Assembly: GCA_015501595.1 (NCBI GenBank)
Contig: JADNRX010000439.1
Coordinates: forward strand, 1 to 43,137
Direction of reading: 5' to 3'
Length of the DNA: 43,137 bases
Source of the DNA: Hymenopellis radicata
Taxonomy: Eukaryota > Basidiomycota > Agaricomycetes > Agaricales > Physalacriaceae
Positions 34,035 through 43,137 of this stretch are shown one piece after another. The position numbers and the translations under genes were made by a program. Numbering within the stretch: the stretch's first letter is position 1; each line of letters opens with the position of its first letter. The notes under the pieces were generated by a model. The model was not told where the DNA came from, searched no databases, and saw nothing but the letters and a program-made list of their open reading frames with translations.

Positions 34035-34433
34035 GCTGCTCAGCAGTTGCCTCAACTTGCCTGTTCGGCAACTCGATTGAGTTGCCTCGACTTCGCCACC
34101 TGTGTCAGAGCATTGAATCCTACCGTTTTCATCGAACGGCAGTCGTTCCGAAACCTTAGGAAGGCGACAACAGCCTTAGCTGTGGAGGCGTGAATGCGTG
34201 CGAGCAGGCTGGGGATAAATGAGTTCTCGGTGCTTAAATGTCGAGTGTATTATGCACAGGTTTGTGAGTGATTCTGGGTTCGTTCTCATTTTCTGATGTG
34301 TGTCCATCAAGTGGCTCTGTACTTCTTGGACTCAAGTGACAGTGTGTCCCCGCTCTCACCATCGAACGACGATGATTCTGCCTCCAGCCGACATCCACGG
34401 CTGCTTTGAGGTATGTGGATTCAACCCCAGGGG

Positions 34434-34440
34434 TATATAA
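34434..34440 (+). promoter_or_regulatory. TATA box of membrane gene 3
   Basis: TATATAA lies 46 bases upstream of ATG 34480, the same spacing as in the left copy. Confidence 0.6.
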
Positions 34441-34479
34441 CAGCCAGAGATCCACTGTTTTCCCGCCATCCTTCGAAGT

Positions 34480-37402
34480 ATGTCCACTGAACATATTTCT
34501 CCCACAGTGATTAGACAGGTCCTTGGTCCTTTTCTCATTGGAGTCACTATATACGCTTTTCTTCTAGGTGTATGCGCCGTACAGTATGTCACCTACTTCA
34601 CGGCCAGTTTCAAAGACAACAAGATCCTATTGTGCGTCGTTTTGACGTAAACTATTCATGCCATATCACAGGTGGCATTATCCGTGGCAGTAAGATTTTA
34701 CCTGCCACCGTGGCAGTAGGCATGCAGGCAGCTGGCACTACATGATCGTAGCATGGCGCCGGTGGCCGTAGCTCTACCGGCCGACTGCTAGATAAGCTCT
34801 TTAATGAAATTGACATGATGATGCCGCGATGAATGTCTCAAACATGTGTTAATCACGCTTCCTTTCATAATGTGTTCTCTTTCATATCATGTTTCAACAT
34901 TATGCCTTGCTTTCATATCCTTTCTTCATTGTCATTGAAAAGTGCCAGAGATGTCGGCCTGAGCGGAATATGATCGCAAAGGGAGAGAAAAGTCTGTCTT
35001 ACTAAGCCGGGGTTATCTTGGGATGGCAGATAACCCCCGCTTAGTAAGGATTTGAAGTCCTGCTTAGTAAGCACATTCTTATCTCCAGATCTCACGACCG
35101 CAATCCGCAACTATGATGGTGCAAAGAACATAATTGAGTGCTGCAGATGCACGTTCCTTAGACAGATCGGCAATCTGAATGCGGATCAACTTTCAAGCAA
35201 GTCGCTAGGATATTGGCGCAAGGCCACAAGCAAATGGTGACTGGCTTCAAGATGCTGGCTATACCCTTACGCTATTGTATCCAACTCGGGGATGGGGATC
35301 TTTGAGGAGTTGGACGCATCACTAGTAAATTGCACGGATGTCCCATGGGAGATTGAGTTTGAACATGCACCCTTACCCGCGATTGGTCCACACTCACCCT
35401 ACAGGACCAGGCAGGTACCCGGGGTAGCCTGCAGTATTCACCCTTGAGCTGATGAGTGTGCGAGCCACCCTCAGCCTGTACACCCAACGACACTCCATGA
35501 ATGCTGTGTCCGAAGTTGACAGCCCACTAGAGTACCAACTAACCTCACAAGTACCCATGTCAACTCAGTATATGTTTTTATGCCTGTTGGCAAACCCCGA
35601 GCCATTGCACAGGGCTACTAGCGTGCATGTGAGTGTGATGCTAAGGAGGATATGAAGTGTGATATCAAGATCAGGAGAGCGAGGAGATGTGACGAGGAGA
35701 TGCGACAAAAAGTGAGGAGACAGCATAACAGAGAGTGAGGAGATGATTAAAGGAATAGAAATGAGTATGAACTATTTGGATCTTATAAATAAGCAAGTAG
35801 AAAGAAAATATACACTATTGAATGCATTCAGCTCGCAAAACCACATTATCTCATCATTGTCATGCCGGGTTGTCATTTCTAGGTGAATTCGGTGCTTAGC
35901 ACCGGCGCCCGCTGTTGAGAAGCATAGCAGCCTCATGGGCCTCATGTAACAAAAAATATGAAAGATGTAAGCAACGTGTATTCAGCACAGGTCACATTGC
36001 AAGGTCCATCACCGGCAGATAAAGAATATCTTTCTAAGCTGATCACCGAAGACTTTCCATACAAGGCTCTTCCGGGCTGAAACTGATCATTTACTCCAAC
36101 CCAGCTCCAGTCTTACTGCCACGGCGGCAGGTAAATTTTACTGCCATGGGTAATGCCACCTGTGTATGTTGAAACATCCTGATAGCTACGCGGTCGTCTG
36201 GATGGCCGTGATAGACGTCCTGCTCAGTGTTAACGCTTTCGCTGGCCTCTGGCATTATGTCATCGAGCACTTTGCGGAAGTAGACGTCTTGAAAGGCACT
36301 ATTTGGAACTTTGATCTGACGCCACTCTTTTCCACTCTGTACGTGCATATTCTTCTTCGAGCGCATTGAAGATTTAACTGATGCGTAAGGCAGTACCGCG
36401 ATTCCTGTTCAAACCTTTCTGACGTACCGAATCTGGCGATTTTTCGAACAGCCGTATCCTATGTGCATTTCTCGCAACTCTCAGTCTTGGCGCTGCTGTT
36501 CCTGCCTGGATTGTATCGTTCCAAGTCGTGCGGAATTCGGAATTGACTCAGCGTGGGACTGCTGTGACAACACTCTATGTCTGGCTCTCGCTTAGCGTAA
36601 CTTGCGACGCCCTCTTAAGGTAGGCATGCATGTCGTTGTTCTCGGCCTACTTGGCACTGAGCTCCTAGTAACTCCGTCTAGCGCCATAATGATATTCTAT
36701 TTGCGGCGTCAGAAATCTGCTTTTAAACGTGAGCATGTTTCAATAGTTTCCACGATGGCTACGTTCTCACTGCAGTCAAGACACTAACAGGATAATCTCC
36801 CGATACATACAGCTATCTATTCAATCGGCGCTGCCGGTGACTCTTTGCGCGGTAAGCGCGTAGTAAGTTCCAGTGAATGCCCGCCACTCATTCTCGGGAC
36901 AGATCGTCATCTTGGTTCTAGCAACAACATCCACGCAGACAAATATCCACTATCCTTTCGCTCTGAGTCTTGGCCGTTTCTACACGTTAGTCCTTCCTAC
37001 TCTTCTTACTTCGCAAAACATACTGATTGAACGAAGCATCACATTCTTGACTGTAGGGGACACCATTTTATGTTGGTCTCGAAGCTGATTTCAGCCATAG
37101 ACCCTCAATGCTCGACTTGACATCCGGGAGACGGAAAACGCGATTAGCGTGAACTCTGTTGACTTACAGGTACGTGCGCCGTCTTTCTTCGTATTCTCCA
37201 AACTACACATCACCTCTCCATCGAACAGGTCATCAATATGCGGGCACGACAGCAAGAACTCGCCATTGAAGTCACCCGGGAAACTCATGTGACAGGAAAT
37301 GAATGGCCCCCACTCAACAGCGAAGTCGACTTGAAGCTGCCGAGAGGTAAGCAGTGTTATAACGCAACCGAATATTATGACCCGGTGCTCATCCTCTCAT
37401 AA
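34480..37402 (+). CDS. Multi-pass membrane protein 3 with transposon-bearing intron
   Basis: This is the paralogue of 28210-29642, starting MSTERISPTVIRQVLGPF at 34480 and ending with TAA at 37400. The exon pieces are kept: LLGVCAVQYVTYFTASFKDN before the first intron, then YAVVWMAVIDVLLSVNAFAG, TFLTYRIW, LGAAVPAWIVS, YVWLSLSVTCDAL, and the C-terminal exon with VINMRARQQELAIEV. The first intron spans 34632-36185 (1554 bp against 53 bp in the paralogue) because an inverted-repeat element of 1498 bp plus a 3-bp duplication sits inside it. Donor GTGCGT, branch region and acceptor GATAG remain. The extra T in the RIWRFF region (36440) may shift the frame. The function is unknown, as for its paralogue. 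Confidence 0.55.
34667..36164. mobile_element. Non-autonomous TIR element inside an intron
   Basis: The element is 1498 bp with termini CACAGGTGGCATTA...TAATGCCACCTGTG. Inverted similarity extends about 50 bases inward, with TGGCAGTA repeated subterminally. It is flanked by TAT on both sides (34664-34666 and 36165-36167). The paralogous site at 28391-28400 (CCATATGCTG) has a single TAT and no insert, proving insertion. A 3-bp duplication with CAC... ends suggests a CACTA/CMC-like element, but this is tentative. No transposase is encoded. The interior has a 21-bp-arm hairpin (34998-35048). Confidence 0.85.
34998..35048. repeat. Hairpin with 21-bp arms inside the TIR element
   Basis: Arm 34998-35018 pairs with 35028-35048 with one mismatch around a 9-base loop. 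Arms begin CTTACTAAGC. A further CTTAGTAAG copy lies just downstream near 35064. Confidence 0.8.
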
Positions 37403-37879
37403 GTCGTTTGATTTTATGTAACTAAGTATGTTCGCAGAGGCCACATCTTATAAAATATTCTGTAGCAATAATACGTAGCTTTGAAGGATTCAGAGGTATC
37501 TTGTACTACTACACAGTTGAAGTATACTTACCCGCACCATGCCCGCACCTTTCGAAGTGTCTCTACATCATGGATCATGGCCCTCTTACATCGTGTTCGG
37601 GCAGGCAGTGTCGATATGAATTCAACGGCAAGTGCGGTGAGGTAGAGATTGATGCCCACCTACTTACTGAATCCTGAACAACAGAAGTGGAGACGTTAAG
37701 CAATTCAACGGCAATCCTGGGTGAACACGAGGTTCAACTTGAAACCTCCGGTACAAGTTTGTAGATCTTCTCCCGCTCATAGCACGCGTTCAGCTCCTTA
37801 CAGCAAGTGAGCTAGCGGCCCACTGTCCGGCTCGATAGCACACCTCGTACACCTGCTGGAGTCGCGGAAAGCCTCCCAG
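37403..37879. other. 3' flank of membrane gene 3
   Basis: This is the shared flank of duplication II, with no gene recognised. It stops at GGAAAGCCTCCCA, next to the P450 scrap. Confidence 0.4.
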
Positions 37880-37884
37880 TAGAG

Positions 37885-38110
37885 CGAAGACGACAAACCG
37901 TCACGTGGCCTAAGTCCGTTAGTATGAGATAGTTTGCTGGGCGGTCGACTCCGTTTGTCCAAGAGCTCCTTGACTGTGCTCGCGCTAGAAAGGACTTTCA
38001 GAGGGAAAAAAAGCTAAAGCATGCGTACAGAGCAGATGCTGCCATACTGTCCCCGCCCACGGTTGGCTGGTCTCGGTCAGATTCGAAGCAAGATCAAGAT
38101 CATTGTTACA
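37885..38110 (-). pseudogene. Cytochrome P450 N-terminal scrap, third copy
   Basis: The - strand reads KVLSSASTVKELLDKRS and then RPPSKL, matching the exon VVLSSATAVKELLDQRS of the P450 at 20242-22531. An upstream piece with WA-(G)-QYG-like sequence and CTCTGTACG matches its preceding exon. Nothing else of a P450 is present. It lies just downstream of the full-length reductase's stop. Confidence 0.6.
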
Positions 38111-38164
38111 TGCTCACTCTACTACATATATAGTATACTTACAACAGAAAACTCTATACATCAT

Positions 38165-41100
38165 TCACAGAATGAATCCCGAACGACGCCAGTACGCAAT
38201 CCATCGTTCGACGTCCTCGTACTCGAGGCGCTTTGCACCTTCCGTACGCGCATTCGGATAAACATAGGTAATCCGCCAACCTCCCCGCCCGTCCCGTTCT
38301 GGGAGTTCAAAGCCTCGAAGAACGGCAACAACTTCAACGCAGGCTGAGAGGTGTTAGTTAGAATCTCAGCGGGAACACTTGGCCACAACGACATACCAGA
38401 TCTGCAAGCTCTTCCTTTCTCCGAAGGGCCAGACAGTTGAACCACGCCTCCGCGCTAACGGTGGTCATATTCGGCTCTCCAACAGCTTTGACAACCCAAG
38501 AAGCGATATCTGACCAAGGGACGGGATCGGAATGAACAACGTTAACGACAGCGCCGCTGCTCGCGTCTTTCTGAAGGGCAATGGCAACTGAGATGTCGGC
38601 TACTTCGTCCAGTGGTATCCAAGAGGCGACCTAAGTCACCATCCGTGGTAAGTATAGAGACGGTCAGGTAAGGTTGCAGGACATACTCCAGGGAACAAGG
38701 GGAACGCGCCCATGTAGATGCTTGACTTGACAAGAATGGGAAACCACTCCGTGGACGACCATGAGCCGCTGAGCCGACTACCGCAGATCTGGCCAATCCG
38801 GATGCACGTAGAAGGCAGTTTGCTTTCTGCGATAAGCTGACAGTGGCTACGTCAGTGTGGTTGAGCAAGCATCAGCGAGCCGACTAACTCTTTCAGCGAT
38901 GTACTTGCTCTCTCCGTACGCCTGTCCTCGAGCATGGGTAACATCAACAAGAGCTTCCGGAACTGGCACACTATCCCTGTCCCAGCCTTGTGCCGAGCTG
39001 ACCGACGAGGCTAAACAGAACCCCTGGAAGGATGGACATTCTGACGCCAAGTTGATGAGATTAACAACCCCTTTGACGTGTGGGTTAAATGAGGCCAAAG
39101 AGAGGTTAAAATCAACTCTCCACGCGGCATGGATGATGCGCAAGCGCGAAGTCTTAATCTAAATGGTATGGAATCTCAGTTGAAAAAAAAGCAGTAGGAC
39201 GAGGATGATGAGTACCTGTGTCAATGTATCACTTCCTAAACCCAAATCCGCGACGAGTAAGTCCGCTGGTAGGAGACGGACTTTTGGTGAAGTCAAGAGC
39301 TCTTTATCCAAAGCCTGTCGGTTGAAAACCTCGCAGTGCCGATCAAGAAGGGACTTGGACGACCCGGAAACACGACTCAGACAATAGATGGCGTCGACGT
39401 CTGGGTGTTTGATCAAGTCAGCTAAGATGAAAGAGCCCAAGGCGCCAGTGGATCCCGTCAGAAGCACCGCGCACGTATTTTGTGCTTGTGCTGTGGGATA
39501 GGCGCTGATGTCTATAGTTGTCGACGAAATCATAGGCGTGTACATGTCGAGTAATGACTCGATGGTGACGGGAGCTGGGCGTTCGGCAGCCGTGTTGACG
39601 AGCGCACCAGACATTGCAACTATGGTAGGGTGTTGGTAGACCCAATCGAGCGTTATCTCTTCAGCTGAGGGGCTCTGGATTACGGTGGCAGCTGCGATAA
39701 GGCGGGTTCGAAGAGCCGTCGCGGTCAGACTGGAGAAACTTCGTGAGATGCAGAACCAATCATGTAACCTTGCTGACCTGTCAAATCCTTGCTCGAACAA
39801 ATCTATATCAGGCCATACTTCTTTGCCTGATATGTCTGCTGCTTGCTGGGCTAACCATGAAGTCAACTCCTCAGCAGTCGATCCAGCTTTCAATGCATCG
39901 AATGCATCCGGTACCTTCCAAAATTTAATTTTCTCGTATCTGCGACAATGATTGAGACCGTTAGATCTAGTGACCAGATGAAACAGCTTACAGAGATGAG
40001 ATGTCCATTTTGAAAGCAACGAGAGATGCTGTACGATGAAGAGAGCCCTTTGCACTTCGAATAAGAGGTTTTCGAGCGTCGGTGACAATAACCATGTCGA
40101 AGAAGACACGTGCCCACGCCGGATTCAAGGAATTAGCCTCCTCAAGCAAGGATCTAGGACATCCGACGTTTAGTTCACGCCCATCGCGTCGAATAAAAGG
40201 CTCACCGGATACTCTCTTTGAAGGTGTTTACAGCCGTTTCATCCTCAGAGCGGATATTCTCCAGAGGCTGGACAATGACGCCGACATTTTGTTGTTCCCT
40301 TCCAAAGAACATACAGAGGGAAACCAGTGGGCTCGAGTTAATAAGGTCTTCAGCCGGGGCCGGAACAAGTTTCTCGCCCGATGAGAGTACAATGACATCG
40401 TCGACCCGTGCGACACTGCCGTGCTGATTAGTTCTCAGTGCTTCATATCAATTCTGAACCGTACATTTTCCACAGGTCTTTGGAAGGATGACGTTCAAAC
40501 AGATCTGAGGTGGCGAATCCTTCAGCGACGTTACAGGCAGATAGCTGATGAGTCTCTGTGGCCTGCAAATATCGTTATTCTGGTGTACACTACAATCCTA
40601 GGTCGTGAAACGCACCATGATGATAGCTTCATACAGACCGCTTCCTCGAGAGACCCATTGAATTGCTGCTCTAGAGTCGAAACGGATGTAGCTCCAATCC
40701 CCATCTGCGATATCCCTGACGCGTGGGACGGTGTGAACGGGTGCACCATATTCAGTAGCGCCGTATATACTGCTCAACTTGATGCCACGTTGACTGAGAT
40801 TGTTTCCCACTTGAGTAGACAGAGTGCCACCGGAAAACCACTGATATGCGCATCAGCATGGGAAGATAAAGGGGGTCGTATTGACGAAGACCTGTACTTA
40901 CAACAATTGCCATGGTGCGCAGAAACTGGACCGCTTGAGAATCGGACGCCCAGAGTTCGAGAATCGACGGAAAAGTAGCAACCGCGTTGCAATTTGTCGC
41001 CTCAGCATGGTCCAAGACACTGGCCGGCGACGTTTGAAAAGGCAGGCAGCCCGCTGATGGACAAAGAGGAGGAGAGATGTTGATCACGCGGAGCGTGACC

Positions 41101-41957
41101 ATTGGAACAAGAAACTGAAAGTAAACACCAAGAGTGTGAAACGATGGCAGCATGGAGGCGTTGATGCGTAACGCGGGTCGATGCAAGGCAATGTCGTTCA
41201 CGCATTCTGTGAGTTACAGTTAGTGCGCATATCAAATTCTTAGGATGTACGCACGGAAGGAACACCAGTGCAGATTAGAGAGATGACTCTGCGGTATCGC
41301 TTTTGGAAGACCGGTGCTTCCGGACGAATGCAGATAGAAAGCTACGTCAGAAAGGGAACTGGGGCTGGTACCGGTCGTGTAGTATTCGAACGCAGTCTCC
41401 GAACTTTCACGGCCCAGAAGTGGGTAGAGTGTCTGCGTCAGCGGCATCTCGTGGATCGAGAGCTGCTTGCCATGCTGTTCCAATTCAAGTTGCGTTTGGC
41501 TTAGTAAATCACCTAGCGTCGAGGAAGTGGCCACGACCTGGCAACAGTTGACATCTTGCAAGAGCTTAGCCGTAGCTGCAGACGAATTTCGGGTGAGAGA
41601 AGGATTGGCTGTTTGCAGACGCGTGAGATGCATGGATGATCTATTCGTAAATGTTCTCACCACATAACCAGCCTTCATGAGACCAACAAACACGGCGTGA
41701 TAGACAATGGTGTCGCAAAGAGCCAACACTCGACCGGGGAGTCCACGTCGAGATGCTTCAGGGCGTGGCAAGCCGATGGACGGCGCGCGAGAACTCTAGA
41801 TTGCTGAGTTCTTGCATGCCCCGTTGGCCTCCTTCCAGGTATAGATCGCATGAGCGGGGTTGTATTTTCGATGAAAATCAGAAAACTCGTGGATCCTGAG
41901 AGAGCCATCGAGGGGAGGATACGCTAGCATAGGCTGCCTAGTTACGGTTCCATCCAT
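38165..41957 (-). CDS. Adenylate-forming reductase (A-T-R, NRPS-like), copy B
   Basis: A single-module enzyme of about 1040 residues. The adenylation domain activates a carboxylic acid as AMP ester, the carrier domain holds it as thioester, and the NADPH-dependent thioester reductase releases an aldehyde or alcohol. Start is at 41957 (MDGTVTRQPMLAYPP). ATP core SSGSTGLPKAIPQSHLSN lies at about 41310, and the NDIALHRP and PSFHTLGVYFQFLVP helix region follows. YGATEYGAP (A5) lies at about 40755 and SSGEKLVPAPAEDL near 40370. Carrier motif LFEQGF|DSL (phosphopantetheine Ser) is split by an intron near 39770. LLTGSTGALGSFIL lies at about 39450, TRVDFNLSLASFNPH-like VDFNLSLASFNPH near 39090, and YGESKYIAER at about 38910. 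It ends RLEYEDVERWIAYWRRSGF. Defects: three 1-bp losses between about 41765 and 41822 create a TAG before frame is restored, and there is one frame change near 38275. Confidence 0.85.
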
Positions 41958-43137
41958 TCTGGCGATTCCACAGTCAACGAGATGGGGAATGTGAGGAGAT
42001 AAGACTACAGTCCGTTCCCCAGAAATAGTGGTACACTTTGAGGCCGAATGGAGATCGCAGGCAGATGCAACAGACAGGAATCCGTTCTTTTGGTCAATCC
42101 ATTCCTAGCTGCCGCGTTTGATGCTGCAAAGGAGCCGCCGTGATGCCCATAACTAAGACCTCAGAACCTCCTCAATAGATCTAAGCGCTTCGTACTGTGA
42201 TGAGCTATAAATATTTACCGCATGTTGAGTTTGTTCATCATTTTAGTTCCCACGAAGATGAAGACCGCTAATTGAAGAAGTGAACTTGAAGGAACTGCAG
42301 AACCTAAAAACAGACTCTGTTGCGGTGGCCACGCACCAGACACCGACATAGCATGTGCAACTGTCAGTGACCCGGTATTGTGTGAGCACGTACTCAAGCA
42401 ACGCCCCAAGCGCCGCCAAGGAGTCCTTGAAGGAGCGGTGTGGTGGTTCTTGATCAACACCGCCGATCACCATTTTGTCTAATTCGGTCGAGGTGACCAA
42501 ACACAAACAAATTCAGCCTGTCTAGTCTTCGTAACGAGGAGCAGTCGCTCAGTTCTCCTCTGTTTCCTCCCGGAAGTCAGTACAGACATGCTTTACACGG
42601 GCACCAATCAGGACTTCGCTTCTCAACCGTCTCCCTGCAGTGGTTCGCCGTCTTGCCCGATCAAGCCTAGATAGAACCGACTGAAAAACGATCTTCGCTC
42701 TAGCTCATTCTCCATTTTCTCGTAACGCCGTCTCACTGCACTCGCATTCATGGGTACCCCACAGTTCTATTTTTACAACATCCTTCGCAGTTGTAACGCT
42801 CTTGTGAGAGGAACCTCCATGACTGCTTGACTCTTGAGGTCTGTGTTTAGGTACCAATTTCTGAGCAGTCTCCAGGCTTTCTTCCGCGTCGCCACCTCAA
42901 AAACCATCTCGCGGGAGACCATATCGACTGACGGATGTCTGTTTGTTTCCACTCTTTCCTTTTACGATAACTCAATGAGAACTGATTCCAGAACTTCTCG
43001 TCATCCCATCGACCTATCGAAGATGCAATTCAGCTCATCTGGTGAATGTGGGTCAACTCCCGAGTTTGTGTTTTGAGGAGGACTTTTTATGTCCGCTGAA
43101 ATTGTGGATATGTAGGTCCTCAAGTTTCTATCCTACC
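39359..43137. repeat. Segmental duplication I, right copy
   Basis: It matches 23588-25765 with about 1.6 kb extra (39571-41173). It continues to the window end, where the sequence equals that found 22 bases before membrane gene 1's start, so another copy of that gene may begin outside. Confidence 0.85.
41958..43137. promoter_or_regulatory. 5' region of reductase copy B, probable divergent promoter
   Basis: Duplicate of 24569-25765. It has no conserved open frame and ends at the window edge. It should drive the - strand reductase and, if present, a + strand membrane gene beyond 43137. Confidence 0.5.

Larger units (their letters stand above)
34035..37880. repeat. Segmental duplication II, right copy
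   Basis: It matches 27755-30105 apart from the element at 34667-36164. Small indels and many transitions separate the copies. Confidence 0.85.

Noticed and set aside
35640..35920. Possible solo LTR inside the intronic element (TTATAAATAAG and a CGGTGCTTAGCACCG hairpin)
   Set aside because: I could not find matching TG...CA ends with a target duplication or a second LTR.
1..43137. CRISPR arrays, tRNA or rRNA genes
   Set aside because: No regularly spaced repeats, cloverleaf with B-box, or rRNA core sequence was seen; the window is eukaryotic.

Overview
The window looks like nuclear DNA of an Agaricomycete basidiomycete. Genes are cut by many short introns (about 45-60 bp) with GTRNGT donors, CTRAY-like branch points and YAG acceptors. 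The recognisable families are typical of mushroom-forming fungi: an A-T-R adenylate-forming reductase, aromatic-hydroxylase-like FAD monooxygenase, cytochrome P450s, Agaricomycete multi-pass membrane proteins and a C2HC zinc-finger gene family. Nothing bacterial, viral or organellar was recognised. All product names come from reading motifs and comparing remembered families; no search was run.

Layout. (1) 1-6300: the end of an uncharacterised lysine-rich protein, then decayed relics of a MYND-finger protein, the VPS15 kinase/WD40 protein and the WDR59-like SEA-complex protein, all + strand. (2) 6300-13085: gene-poor DNA with three well-delimited non-autonomous DNA transposons: hAT-like with an 8-bp target duplication, one with TA, and one with TTA. 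(3) 13086-22531: two diverged copies of one P450 gene on the - strand flanking an FAD monooxygenase on the + strand, with a transaldolase-like relic between. Copy 1 of the P450 is frameshifted, copy 2 reads through. (4) 23010-24568: relics of a gamma-glutamylcyclotransferase-like gene and an internally deleted A-T-R reductase, - strand. (5) 25787-37402: three multi-pass membrane protein genes on the + strand. Two are copies of one segmental duplication, and the second carries a 1.5-kb terminal-inverted-repeat element exactly inside an intron. A zinc-finger family gene lies between them. (6) 37880-43137: a P450 N-terminal scrap and a nearly full-length A-T-R reductase (- strand). Its upstream region duplicates the region upstream of the membrane gene at 25787 up to the window edge, so a further membrane-gene copy may start just outside.

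Taken together, 13-43 kb resembles a secondary-metabolite locus: an acid-activating reductase that would give an aldehyde or alcohol, P450 and FAD monooxygenases that would oxidise the product, and membrane proteins of unknown role. It has been reshaped by three segmental duplications, internal deletions and transposon insertions. Many copies carry 1-bp changes, several in homopolymers, so part of the apparent decay could be sequence error.
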